Shown here piece by piece: positions 1 through 13,200 of a DNA stretch of 64,000 nt. Under the pieces are notes generated by a model. That model was not told the origin of the DNA, made no database searches, and was given only the letters and a program-made list of their open reading frames with translations. Position 1 is the stretch's first letter. Every line of letters begins with the position of its first letter. Both the position numbers and the translations under genes were made by a program. The stretch comes from Enoplosus armatus (taxonomy: Eukaryota > Chordata > Actinopteri > Centrarchiformes > Enoplosidae), in the NCBI RefSeq assembly GCF_043641665.1, contig NC_092191.1, positions 13,981,501-14,045,500 on the forward strand, in the 5' to 3' direction.

Positions 1-1120
1 CCCTTTCTTCTTGGAGGAGGGTTTTGGGACTGTATTTATCATAAACTCTTCTATCAAGGAGGTTTCTATTATGGAAAGCACAATAACCAAATGTATAAAT
101 GTATATGAATGCAGGAAACAGCAAACACCTCTGACTTCATTGGGTCCTCCCCACTTATGAAACCAAACCTACATCCTGATCTGTCTGAGTACTCCACATA
201 ATATTCTGTTAAATGGTTTATTCATGACAACAGTTATAAGCAATCTCAGCAGACCAAAGGTTCATGTCAACAGCTTAACCTGACCAGCACCTTAACTGGA
301 GCGAGGTCAAAGTGTGTGCAGAACAGTAAACTTAGCTTGTTTGCTCTTGTAATTGTTGGATCTTGCTAATTTAAAGATATTTAGTGGAGTTTAAAGTTCT
401 TATGTTTCGTTTTCGCCAGGATCTAAGCTCCTCTAATCCTTTCCAACCTTGCTATTTCAAATTAAACTCTACCAGGATACATACAAGTGTTCAGTTCCTT
501 TTAGACACACATTTTAAAATCAGTAAAATGTGTTGAAAGCTTCAGTGAAGCTGGTTTATGCCAAACGTGGTCTCAGCAGCGCGTTATTCCTCCATGTCTG
601 CCTGTAACAACGTAATAGTAATATCATCTTGCTTTAGGTGTGGCTGCTTTTGGTAATGCTTTGCGACACAACAGCAGACACATCAGTGTGAAGGACATCA
701 AGTGCAGCAACACAATTTAAATTACATTTAAGGCACTTGTACACACTCTCCCTCTCCTGTCATGTAATGCTGATTCAAACAGCTCTGGTTCCTGTGTGGC
801 TTTATTTGTGTGAACATGAATTTGACTAAATTAAAGTTAGGGATTATGTCAGGGATTAAGTTGTTCAGGGGATCCAATACTTCTCCTTTTCTTGCACGAG
901 TCTTTCCCCACAAAGTCAGAGTCAGAGACCTGCGTATCTCAGTAATTGACTGTTTTGTTAGCATTCCCATATGACAGATTTCTCCACACCGGACCATAAA
1001 TGTAAAGCAATCAGTGGATTTATTTCAGTTCAATGCATTATAAAAATAACCCTTCAATTAAGATATAGAATTACAGGAATGAGAAGTCGTGTAAAACTTG
1101 GGCTAAAAGGGTGATTTCAG

Positions 1121-1162
1121 AATGAGAATCAGGAATACTTTATTGATCCCCGGGGGGAAATT
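1121..1162 (+). repeat. 3' tail fragment of a dispersed teleost repeat
   Basis: The stretch GAATACTTTATTGATCCCC followed by GGGGGGAAATTA is a short, very common tail seen in many ray-finned fish genomes. Only the tail survives, so the parent family is not assigned. Confidence 0.45.
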
Positions 1163-1865
1163 ATAATGAACTGTAATAATATTTGTGCTGCCTTTAGACA
1201 TGTAAAAAATATCAGTGTTGTTCTTAGTGTGTTAGATACGCAAAATAATAACTCAATAAATGATACGTGAGACAGTGAATTCATTTGAACACATCATAGC
1301 CCAGCAGACTTGTCGCTGTTTTTTTTTACTGGAAAGACGTGTGATGTGTGTGTGTGCTCAGCTCACCATGAGGAAGGTATTGATAAAGTTATCTCAGTGT
1401 CATGCTGCTGTTTACATTTTTTAACACAGTAGTTGTCTGGTTTGTGCTCTTTCATCTAGAAAATGTTACTTTTTTCTTAAGAAATACTATTCCCTATTTT
1501 TTATTGACTAAAGCTTCGGGTCACATTGTTGAGTTTTATTTCAAAACCGAAAAGCTGTTAGATCCAAGTTAACTCGTGTGGGGCCGATTTTGGTAATATG
1601 ATGTAAGGGAAGGGTAATTAATCTCTTGCTAAACCCCTCCCCTGAGCAGCAATTGTCCAATCACAGCTTAGCAATCGTAACCACAAGCTTTAGATTTCTT
1701 CACATGTTGACGCAGTAGAATTAGTTTGGGGGTGGTGTTTTTTTTTTATCAACTTTACAAAACTAAAAGCACAAAAACAAAAATGTAAGGAATTGATTAC
1801 TCAAAACAAACACTGACAGTAGTAACCTTGTGTTTTACAGAAGCCAATGAGCATATTACGGTGGC

Positions 1866-1969
1866 CGACAAGAACAGACGCGCTACAGCGGCCCAAACAT
1901 TTCTGAAGCTGCAGCACGTTTCTCACAATGGAAATGTTTTGGGCCGTTGTAGCGTGTTTGCCCTTGTCG
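1866..1969. repeat. imperfect long inverted repeat, MITE-like hairpin
   Basis: Arm 1 (1866-1903) and arm 2 (1931-1969) are near-complementary over about 38 bases: arm 1 contains CGCTACAGCGGCCCAAA and arm 2 contains TTTGGGCCGTTGTAGCG. They are separated by about 27 bases. Sequence around it is more GC-rich than the intron. This fits a foldback non-autonomous DNA element, but terminal repeats and a target-site duplication were not established. Confidence 0.5.
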
Positions 1970-4900
1970 ACCTGCGTTATAATGCGGCGGTTCCAGGTTA
2001 CGTTAGAAAAAGCCCCATTCAGGACCGACACGTCCACATTGAAAACAAAACAACCAAGTTAGTGTTAATTAGCTAGCTAGTTGATGTATATGTTTATAAA
2101 TGTGTGATGACAGATTAAGGTGAGGAAATGTGTGATGATGATTGAGCTATCTCTATGACAACCAAGCACAACCAAACAATGAGATGTGGTTGAAAGCTCT
2201 GGAGTTAAGATTTGTTTTTTGGTCAAACTATACATGTATGGTTCCACATGACAGGATTTGAATAAAAATATATTTGTTTATATATTTTTAACAGGGGCAA
2301 TACTTATAGGCTTTGTTAGAGAGAACCAATGCAGCAGGTATAATGTATGCTGAAGCCATTAATTCAGTGTAAGCTCAAAGAAAACAAAATGTTCATCACA
2401 CTTATCTCTGTGCTGACCTCAGTGTTACTTCGACCCACAACACAGGCAGCATTCAGATTTGACAAGGTACTATATGTAAATAGTCCAGCCCCTAATTAAT
2501 GATGCCTGATTCTTCTAGTTTGACATTCATCTGTAAGCACAATTAACACAGGTCCTTTTTAACAAGGCAGAGGAAATAAATCAAATGTTAACACAAGGGT
2601 GGAGAGTCCTCGCTCAGTGTAATTAGGACAGCGAGAACCTAAAGGCCCTTAGCACTGTGCTTCATTATCAATTGACAACCTGTATGTCCCCTGACAGTGA
2701 CTGATCTTCATAGGGAGCTGCCTGTGAATGCCTCTCCACACAGCAGAATGGGGAGGAAAATGAGATTTGCAGCCTTTTGTCTCAGTGAATGGATGCTGCT
2801 CTTCACTGCTTTCTACCTGTGCAAATTCAATCAGCATGCACCTTTTGTTATACACTTAAGGTATGAGTTTACTTTTGAATATATTTTACTCAAACTGTGT
2901 CATGGTTAAATTTGAGAAAAGGGGACATCTTACCACATGAGATTGAACCTAGATTACTTTCAAGAATAGTGACATTAAATAGTATCATGTTTGTCATAGT
3001 GGCTGAACTGAGGCTCAAGAACAAAATAAACAAATCAGACAAGTATATTTTTTAGTCTTCAAGTGTTATTGTATTGTAGTACAAGTGTGCTTGCAGAGTT
3101 TAGCAGTAAATGTAACTGCATATGTCTACTTCTTCCCTCACAGGCGACTTGAGTCCCTGATGATACGACTGAGGCCATTATGCATTCTACTGGAGTTTTT
3201 CTTCTATTAAATAATCGAGTGGAAGTGTGTGTCATACATCTGTTTTAATAAACAGGAGAGTTCTGCATGGAGAATTTCCATAATTAATCTAACAAATGTG
3301 AACTCAGCAGTGTATCCGAATCCATTGTTATAAAGCAATTACAGCAGATTGTGCATAAAGGTGGCCTGAGAAACTGCTCTCCTCCAAGAAATATACAGAA
3401 CCCCATGAATCTCACACATCTTTTATGTTCCGAAAATACTGTAGATGATATGGGGAGAATTTTTTTCCCCCCATTTCAAAAGGGTGTCCTTTTGCTTTTT
3501 CCACAGTAGATAGATTAGACTTTTTTTCTTCAAAGCCTCCCAAAGCTCTGTGTTTAATCACATTATGGCATTTCCCGCACTGCCTCAGTATGGTTGCAGG
3601 GCTCAGGTTTAAAAACCAAGCTATGGCTTTCAATTTTTACCAGCAATTTGTACAATTCATGGTCTGCTGTCAGGGACAGAATCCTGTATCACTCTCTGAT
3701 TCCTCTCTTCTATCATCAGCCTTGACATTAAAAGATAAGATTTGATCCAGATGGGATTTGATCTTTAACATTAAACTGAGGCCCGGGTCACAGTCTATAC
3801 AAAATGCCATCAATCACATGTTTAATCTTCCGCTGCTCTCCCTTTACAGTTTTCACATGGAGCAACTTATACTGATTACAGTGAAACGTCTCACTGCTGC
3901 TCTTTCAAGGGGATTGGTAACATTCTTTCATTAACGCTTGTTTAAATATTATTATTTTAATATTATTAGTGGTAATTTTAGCACTTCAGCAGCAACGTCA
4001 TCTATTAATGTATACCTCAGCAATATACCTAAAAGTATATATCCCAGTAAGGCAATTTTCATATTAATGACTCACAAGAATCAGGCTGAAATATGGACTC
4101 TCTTTTATGTGGGAAACTATAAATTGCACTTTAAAAATACATAGTCTGAAAAGTAGTGCCACATTAGATCATATACTGAACTATAAGAGCTCCATGGTGG
4201 ACAGAATTTTTCTCTTGTACAATTGTAAAGCAATTAATACAATTTTACACAGAAGACATTGGCTGATTGCTGAAATAGCAGATAACTTATCACTGGGAAA
4301 CAGACCTCTTTTGACTGGATAACAGATCTGCATTTTAAGCACTTTCACATTATGGTACAGATGGGAGATTCATTTTGCTGCTTAATGCAGATGGGTGGCT
4401 GATTGGCTTCATTTCCTTATGCAATAAAGTCAAAGAGTATAAAAAAGCTAAGCCATCATTTGCCTCAAAACGTGTTTATCAAAATGTATGTAAGCCCTCT
4501 CAAGGTACAGTACATTACTTTGCATTCACCTAAACCAGAAAGCAAGAAACAGCCCTGTGCTTAGGTTGACCGCCATGTATTTCTGAGTATATGATGTGCT
4601 TTGAATGTTCTGTTTTTTAATGGTCTTTACAAATCAGTAAAGAACACCTTAAAATACTGGACTGACTTTCTTTTGTTGAATTGGGCTAATGATCAATTGA
4701 CTCTTCATGGATTACTGACTGACTAAAGGGCCAATCAATTTATCTGAAATGATGCTGAAAGCCCTCTGGCACTTAACTGGACGAGACAGAGATATCTACC
4801 AGACAATGTTAACATCTTTCCTCAAAACTGAATGCCTGACAATCATCAATCTCTGGATTAGGAGGATTTCATATGACAACATGTGAAGTGTATCAGCCCA

Positions 4901-5538
4901 AAACGATGAAACTAACACAATAATGCTGACTTCAACTTGTAACAATATTTGTAGCTCATTCCATGGAAGTGATAGCTAAATTTATACAGACTGAACCCCC
5001 CAAACTCCCTCCATGGCGAAGCACTGTAATCCACTTCACTTCTGAATTGTTGCTATCCTTTAAGAGGTCCAATAATGGTCACTGTCACTGTATTAGTTTT
5101 ACGACACTGACAGCATGACAGAGTCCATTAATCAGTGCAGTCTCCAGAGGACTTCCCGTTACATGATGACCTGCTGCACAGCAGAAACACAGGAACTGTT
5201 TAAGCGAACTTCACCCCAAATCGAGGAGAAAACAATCGTCTGTCATTCATTCACTAAACACAATGACTGCAGACTACAGGATGCATGCATAACTACATGT
5301 GTACATGCGGGTTATGAATAAGCAATCCTATGCAAATTGGTTTCTGGCAGAAGATTGTGCAGCGATGTTAATAACTTGTTGTGTTGACTGTGCATGAAAG
5401 GAGGAGGGACAATGCAACTCCAAAATGCTGTGATGCAGGACACAAAACAGTGGCTGCACCAAGGATTTAGTCATGTGACTGGTGATGATGATGATGATGA
5501 GATCTGTCATATAATCTGACGTCTCCTTATTTTATTTA

Positions 5539-5752
5539 TTAACCTCCTAAGACCCAAGCTCTATCTTAATTTCTCTTTGCTATTTGGGCTTATTGGGACC
5601 TGATAAGTATAAAAACTGAGCATCATCTTTTGACATGATGTGGTTCTGCATACGGGGACAATTTTGAATTTCCATATAAGCAGAATTAAGTATTATGGTA
5701 TAACCCAAAATGTGATGTCCATACATGTGGATGCCAGGTCTTAGGAGGTTAA
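5539..5752. mobile_element. piggyBac-type MITE with TTAA target site
   Basis: TTAA at 5539-5542 is followed by CCTCCTAAGACCC, and GGTCTTAGGAGG is followed by TTAA at 5749-5752. The 12-base terminal repeats CCTCCTAAGACC are perfectly inverted, and the interior is about 206 bases without coding capacity. Duplicated TTAA with CC-starting ends is the piggyBac signature, so this is a non-autonomous element moved by a piggyBac-family transposase. Confidence 0.82.
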
Positions 5753-8700
5753 TGAAGATAGTCCATGTACAGCATATTGATAAACCTAAAATGTTAAAAT
5801 GTCCTCCTAAAATATATATTTACATAAAACGACCAGTGTTTAAATAAATATAAGTAGAAAGTGAAAGTAGAAAAAAAGATATTTCCCCCCCGAATTATGG
5901 GCTAATAAAAGCATTTTTTGTTCATGATAAAAATAGCTCATTGTTAACTTCTGGCAGTCAGTGTGCTGTAGCACTATTTTAATAAAACTTAATTAGCCTG
6001 CTTCTTACCACTCAATAATTCTACGTGAATGCCATGCTTTGTTGTGATTCTGTCAAGTCAAGCAGGTGCTTGAGACCTGTGGCTCTCCTGTCCCTTGATT
6101 TTTACATGTCACAAATGTATAATTTTCATTTTTTTAAAAGACTAAATAATTTCCTAGAACAGCTGGGCACTGTAGTTTTTAGCAAACCTTACTCAAACAG
6201 GAGAAAATTGTGTTTTTGTTAGGGGACTATTTTCAGCTGTGGATAAATACACATTTGGTGCTCTTGTAAGTTTTTATAGAAGCAGTGGAATTGACTTGAA
6301 ATAAACCACAGTGCCCATGTTCATTGTAATGAAGGAACCAAGAACAACAGTGTGGCTCATTGATGCGTTTTTAATTGTTTTTGGACAACAATAGAGCTCT
6401 GTGGCTCAGAAGAATAACTTGTATCACGTTTTGGATACATAGACAGTACTTAGTTAGTAGCATCGATTCATTGTTGGTTTTGTTTTTTAATTGGGATTTG
6501 TTGACAACAAGACAAATATAAAATATCGACAGCCTTATCCTTTAACACTCTTAAAAAAAAGGGAAACCTCCGTCAGTTTGGCCTTGAATTCCCTCACAGA
6601 GTAACATCAAAACAACACTTAGTAGTCTGTTTTTGCTTTTGGCAGTGAAGTTTTGCAGCATTCTGGACACTTGAATGGTAAAAACTTACTGCACAAAGAA
6701 CTACACTCTGGGAGGAACAAAGAAAACAATCAAAGGAGAGTGCTGGTGTAAAGGATATAGCAAGGTGAGATTTGTGGGAGAAAGATAAAGAGGAAACGTT
6801 ACCTTCATAAATTATAAAGCAAACAATGATACATGATAACTACCAGCTTCCTCATGCTTTCCATTGAAGTTTTAGATCAATAACACCCTCAATTAGAAAC
6901 AATTATGGACATTCTCACAGTATCACTTTTATGAGACGGACTGACAGTTTGACAGAGTCCATCAATCAATGGTCTACATGATACCCATGCACGCTACACC
7001 CTTATACAAATACAGGATGTAGCAACACATCCACTGCTGCTGATCTATCATTGTGTTTCAGTAGATTGTACAGTGCAGGATTCTTGTAGTGGAATAACAA
7101 CAAGCAGCACAGCATCTTGTATACTCAGTGATTGAAAAAACAAACAAACCAGGACCTTTGTATAGAGAGGTCTTGCTACATTCTGGAAACATGCTCAAAG
7201 AAAATTGTGTAATGTAGTAGAAAAAAATAGCAAAGTGAGATATGAGGGAAGAAAATGTTCAGGACAAACTCATCTTTCCATAATCCCCTAGTCTCTGCGC
7301 TCCCACCCCTCTTTCCAACCTCCAATTACAAAGAGAAGAAATGCCTCGCTTTTTACTCCTCAGACATACACAGGCTCTACATCAGAACTCAATTTGGTTT
7401 GGTAATGAGACTGTGCTTGTGCATTTCCCCATGCAGACAGCCCAATCTTCAATTGCCAGCACACATGGGGGCTTTGCTTAGCAGGAAGGCTCTGAGGAAA
7501 TAGACTGGTAAAAGTGTTTTTTCATTTGGATGAAACTTAGAGCTCACCTTGTGAAGTCTTTTCAAAATGACCTTGAGAAATTTCCAAGATCTGAGGACAA
7601 GCATACTTTTAACAAGGGCTTTGATATTTTTTATACGGATCCCAGTATTGTTCTAAGTGATGTGAACAAAGATTTTATGGAGCACTGGTCAAGGCACTAC
7701 CTGCCTTTCCAAGTGGAGTATTCTCATTTTACATGTAAATGGTGCAGCTATTCACAATGCAGAGCTTCATGAGTGTGTGCCTTACCATCATACAAAGTTA
7801 CTTAAGGTTTATATGACACTTTTCCTCAAGGTGACCTATAGTGACTGTTACCTACAGCACATGTTACATGTTTATGGTGGGTTTTGTGTGTTTTAATTAA
7901 CTACAAAGCACATTTACTTTACTGCATCTGCCACTTTTCAGGCACCCATTGGTATCCATTCATTTCACCACAGAATCAGAGTCTGCTCGCTGTAAGTAGG
8001 CACTGATTTAAAAGCTCTCCCCAGGCAGCACTGACATCTGGTTCAGGTACATTTTAATGCACAAGTGACCATATTCACATTATACCAAAGCATGTTCGCT
8101 TATCACTGGTCCTATGGAGTTGACTTTCTCAGAATGTCAATGCTTTCTGGCAACCAGCTCTTACTCAGACTCCCATCTGACACAGTGGTTCTCAAAGTGC
8201 CTTAAGGACAGGAGAATGCTGTAAGATTTATTTCTTTTTTACCTTACATATTTAATAAAGAGCGAGGCAGAAGCAACATTTACATTCAACTGCATTGAAT
8301 ACATTATGTTTTCAAACATAAAAATAGAAGAAATAAGCAATGAACAAACCACCACATTAAATATGCTGTTTAATATGCAGTTAGTCTTCCAGGTGCACAG
8401 CAGTCAGAAATAGCAACTGTCAGAGCAAGTGATGGAGAGCTTTGTGGCAGTAAATAGCGCTCTGAGCTGATACATCTCAGCCCTCAGCACAGTCTAAGAT
8501 GACCGAACCTGAGCCAGCCGAAAGAACAACGATCTGGCTGTACAGTGAAAGATACTTGGCTTACAGCTTTTTGTGTTCATGGGAAAGTTAGCTGTCCCAC
8601 AACATAATGCCTCATCTGTGGGGCAAAATTGTCAAAAGTGGCCATGGTGACAAGTAAGCTCAAGAGACATCCTGAGAGAAAACACTCCTCTAAATAGGCA

Positions 8701-8886
8701 GCAAAGATACTTCAAGTGACTGAGAGTTAAATGAAAAACACAATCAGTGCATGATGTCGTGTGTGCATGTTTTTTACCCTTGAAAACCTCAAATCTGAGC
8801 TCCTTTTACTGAACAGAACTAAAGAAATTAATTTAACCATTTAGCATAATTCATTTTTATTTATTCATAACAACACCTACATCAGA

Positions 8887-9695
8887 GTGGTGTTTGTTGA
8901 TTTCAGCTCAGCCGTTCAACACAAACTCCCCCAAGAAACTGAAGTTAGCACTCTGGGCTCGAGTACCACACGCTGCAACTGGATATTGGACTTCCTCACA
9001 GACCCCAGACAGTTCGGATTGGCAGTCATACCTCCTTCACTCCGGTGCTCCACACCGGAGCCCCACAAGGCTGTGTGCTCAGCCCCCTCCGGTTCACAAT
9101 GTACACCCACGACTGCAACCTCTGACATGGAAGAGGACCCTGTTGTGAAGTTTGCGGACGACACCACCATCATCGGCCAGATAACAAACACCCATAAGAA
9201 TTCATATCGAGATCAACAATCTTGCAGAGTGGTGCACAGAGAGCAACCTGCTGCTCAACATCAGCAAAACCAAGGAGCTGATCATTGATTTTAGAAAAAA
9301 GGAGCAGAAGACACACACACCCCTGTCTACATCAGTGGAGCTGAGGTGGAGCAGATGAACAGTGTCATGATCACACTGGTGAAGAACGCTCAGAAACGGC
9401 TGTACTAAAACCACCCAGAACATCATTAGTACTCATCCACCAAGCATCAGTTGAGTTGAGGTGCCTGCATAGAGCCCGAAGGATACTGAGAGACAATACC
9501 CTCCACAACCACAGCCTGTTCACCCTGCGGCTGTCTGGCAAGCGATATAGAAGTATCCGGTGCTGTACCACCAGGCTCCAGAGCAGCTTCTTTCCCCAGG
9601 CTGTGAGACTTTTAAATCCCCCCCCCCCCCCCCCACCAATAGTTTTTTGTTATGTTTGTTTTGTAAAATGACCATTAAACGAACCCTTGAACCCC
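8887..9695 (+). pseudogene. 5'-truncated, frameshifted LINE reverse transcriptase (jockey-group, L2/CR1/Rex1-like)
   Basis: Translated pieces in shifting frames show non-LTR reverse transcriptase motifs: VFVDFSSA near 8890, WILDFLTD near 8970, a broken GAPQGCVLSPL-like stretch near 9060, and KFADDTTI with the catalytic FADD box at about 9151-9162. These are followed by NLLLNISKTKELIIDFRK-like sequence near 9245-9300 and a C-terminal TLRLSGKRYRSIRC and FFPQAVRLLN near 9525-9615. A 17-base C run (9618-9634) and an A-rich tail ending near 9695 mark the 3' end. Several frameshifts and a deletion around 9420-9450 show it is dead. The 5' half (endonuclease) is absent. The clade is uncertain. Confidence 0.85.
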
Positions 9696-10093
9696 CTTAG
9701 TTTAGTGCCACATTTACCTGTAAGTCTGCACAGCAGCATAAATCGGATGACTTGCCTGAGACATTAAGGGTTGAAAATGATCCCTGCATGATACCCTAAC
9801 TGTTCACTGTGATAGATTACTTACCCTAAGCAGCAATTTGCTCAAGTCAAGCGAGTCGATTTCCTACAAGTTCCACAATTAGTATAAAATGTGTGGTATG
9901 CTTTTAAAATTCAAGTTAATCAATAATTTCCTACTTGCCCTAATTTTTCCAACACGTGTCCCTGAACCCCCTACCTTTCCATGTTAAGCAAGATCACGTG
10001 AAAGGGGATTAAACCAAGTCTGATTTGCACACAGTTTGAGTAAAATTATTATCAGCAACACTTTTCAGTGTGTGTAAAGAGGATTGGACTTAC

Positions 10094-10277
10094 GTAGTCA
10101 TCGTATGATTCATGTGTGACTGCTAACAGCGGGGGCCTGTATCCAGCACTCCCTGCTGCCCCCCTGGCTCTCGGAGCTTGTACCTCCCTCGTTAAAGCAG
10201 TCGTGGGAAGTTTGCTGTGTGTCGCTGCCGCTGCCCCCCGGGGTGCTGCTGCACTCCTTCCTGTGCCTCTGTGGCCC
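10094..10277 (-). CDS. khdrbs2: khdrbs2 coding exon 6 (Ala/Arg/Pro-rich tail, residues 204-265)
   Basis: The acceptor TTGCTTTACCAG precedes GGGCCACAG, and the donor is TAC/GTAAGTCC. It is 184 bases, phase 2 to phase 0. The frame reads [19 protein letters not shown] and later [18 protein letters not shown], ending THESYDDY. It aligns by pattern with the mammalian segment containing PRARG, GYR-P and E-YDDG. The proline run of mammals is absent and replaced by alanine-rich sequence. The exon is more GC-rich than its surroundings. Confidence 0.88.
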
Positions 10278-13200
10278 CTGGTAAAGCAAACAGGCGGACA
10301 AACATGACATCAATTTGCCCTAATTTGCCTCTTACTTCAAAACATTTGTGAATAAGCCGAAGTGATTTCAGTGAAAACGTGGAGTTAAGACAGTAAGAAA
10401 TCTGTTAAATCCCTCTTATCGGTACATATGTGCAGGCTGCCTCAGTTGGTGTTTGTCGTACAGTGTGCTCAGGTGAAACACAAGATAAGCGTAACCTCCG
10501 CTGGCACTGAAGTAGATCTTGTAATGATCAGAGGGCTGAGGAGTGTCACTTTGTGTCTTTCTCAGCTCTGCAAACATGCCTGTGGGACGCAGCTTGGTTA
10601 TTTCAATAACACGATGGAGCAGTGCCTAAACCCTGAAGCTGCAGAACACACTCTGGTTGTAGTCAGACAGGTATGGGTTTCAAAAAGAGTAAAGACTTAT
10701 TTAACCATCTAGTAGAGAGACGTTAAAGGCCAAAGCACTTGGGCAGGCATGAGGAATTTAAGGTGGATTGTTTCTTTTATGGAGGTGTGACTGTCCAGTA
10801 GCAGAACCACATGAACGCCGCAGGGATTGAAGGGTGGATTTAGCATCGCAAAGCCGTCTATTGTCTGCTAACTTCACATTTTTACAGCGGCATGATGTAG
10901 GTGGGCTAGGATACCCTTTTTTCCTCTGGCACATCCTTCACTAGGTAGCAGCCTATTGTGATCCAAAAATACAGGCACTCAAAGGGGAATTACTGGTGCA
11001 TATTTTTCATGGAGATTTACAATAATCGCTTATCGGTGCGCCATAAGGAGAAAATCTGGGTAGGGAAGAGGTGGTGGTGACTTTAAATTGGGGGCGTCCC
11101 ATGTTTCTGCTGGATTTAGCTCATCTACATGTGCTGCCTGAATTAGGCCTGGCTGTCATGGCAAACTGACTTACTCCTGAGGGGCCGCCACTGCTCAGGT
11201 AGATTGTGGACAATTTGCTCTAAAAACAAACTTAAAAGGAGATGGGAAGAGGCAGGCATTTCACACGAGCAGCTGCATGCACGGCTAAGCCAATCAAATG
11301 CTCTGTAATATTACGTTTTTTTCTGTAGCTCGTCCTGCCTACGTCCTAAAATCCCCCTGAGCTACTGCACATGGAAAACAACTAATATTTGAATTGTCAA
11401 GAAGACATAACTGGAAAAATCGAAAAGCAAATGCTGTTTAAAACTATTAACTACAACCTGAGGAAGAAAACCAAGAGCATGTTTACATGAAATATTGAAA
11501 TTTTTGCCAGTGAACCCAATTAATCTGAAAATTCACCATGAAGGTGGGTACTTCCCTTCCTGGTACTTTAATTATTAAAAATGTGTTTGCCATTCACAAC
11601 ACAGTAGATTTAAGAATATCCATAAATCAAAATGGGGCTATCTGCCGGTTTTACACAAAGATTAGTTTACTTATTATGAGGAATACTCCTCAACCTGTGA
11701 CAACAGTTGTTTAATGTATTCTGTGGCTCTGAAGGGAGCTTTCTTTTTTTCCCTTTCTTCTCAACTTTTATTTAGAGAAACATTAACAATAACAGTAACC
11801 AGGGGGATTTCTCTACATGAAAGCATCAAAACAGAGCGCATATCAATCGTTTGATGTTTGATTTTTAAGTAACAAAAACAGTTAAGTTTGCATATTTACA
11901 TTTGTGGATATTGTATTTTGCCAATATTATGATTTCAGTAATTAAATAATTTCCTTATTTCTCATCTTTATTATAGTTGTTGAAAAAAATATTTTTCCAT
12001 AAATAAGAACAATGCCAAAAAAAGACATCATTCTTGCACTCAAAGAAAATGATTGGCAGGGTAAAAACAGTGTTAAAGGGTGCTCTCTAAAGTCTGAGAA
12101 AATAACCCTGATGATGTCATCAAGGTTATCTTGGTTGGGCTCGAGACTTTATGGAAGTGCAGTACTAACTTAAAGGGAATTCCACTAATAATAAGTCTCA
12201 ACGTGTTAGACAAAAACAAACAAAAACCACACACACATTAAAAGACTATTTTTAAACCGATGTTTAAACCTATCAATTTGACAACATAACCTACAATGTT
12301 TGAGTATGAATTTCAGCTTTTACAGTGTTTTGAAGTGATTTCCACATTTTCTTAGAAATCGTTCATAAAAATAGTAACCTTCAGAATTTCTCTTCAAGAA
12401 GCCCTGATCATTGTATTCACACAAACAAATTCTTCAAACTGAACTTCTTTCAGAGCCCTTTCACCCGACAGTAATCAGTGCTTTACCTCGTGGATATTGT
12501 GGTCGCTGGTCGTACACTCCTCCCTTGCACACTCCTCCCTCTGCTCGACTCGTCAGAGCCGTTCAACAGGGAGAGCTCCCTCAGTTGCTCCTGTCTGATC
12601 TCGTCATTGTAGTCCTGTGGGAACAAAATACAGCATGTCTCACATAAAAAAAACAAGGACATTTGTCTTCTGACTGCAACAGATGCTTGCAACAGCAGCA
12701 AATGTCATCAAATTAAAATTATCTTGACACGCACAGGAAACACATGGTGCTGCTGAGCGTTGAATACTCAATGAAGAACGTTTGTTTGGTTATGTTTGGA
12801 CACAAAATGCAGGACAGATTAGTAATGAGGGAAAAAAGAAAACAAATATGCCTCAAAAGAGCTGTGGATTCATTGTTAGCAGTTGTTTGTATGATTAAAA
12901 AAGACAAAAGGAAAATGATTAGGAAAGGAAAAGGAAATCATTTTTCTGTTAAGGGGTTTGCTGAACTAGTGAGAATTGTCGTCGTGAGAGACGACAGATT
13001 TCCGTCTGGGTGGCTGAAAGACAAAATAATATCCAACCAACATGATCAGGATATTTCCCAAACCTGGAAAAAAAAGGAGGAGGAAATGGAAAGGAAAATA
13101 TATCTTATTTTGTCGGTACACGCGGCCTGTAATTGACCGTTTCAACAACTTTGTGTGGAATATCGTTATCTTTTCTTTTTATCGATTGTGAAGCGTTTTT

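Larger units (their letters stand above)
1..10093 (-). other. khdrbs2 intron 6 (continues left of window)
   Basis: AT-rich intronic sequence following the exon 6 donor. Exons 7-9 of khdrbs2 (Tyr/Gly-rich C terminus) were looked for on the minus strand and not recognised. Recognisable contents are a short repeat tail at 1121-1162, an inverted-repeat element at 1866-1969, a piggyBac-type MITE at 5539-5752 and a decayed LINE at 8887-9695. The remainder shows nothing I can name. Confidence 0.7.

Noticed and set aside
1..10093. Search for khdrbs2 exons 7-9 (YDDQTYE-like, YYDYGHG-like, HPYGRY-like)
   Set aside because: No minus-strand match was found by reading; they are expected beyond the left edge. 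A profile search would be needed to exclude a very short exon.
12744..13136. 130-codon plus-strand frame in khdrbs2 intron 4
   Set aside because: Lys-rich because of A-rich DNA; no domain, no splice signals that fit a gene, and it overlaps a minus-strand frame of similar quality.
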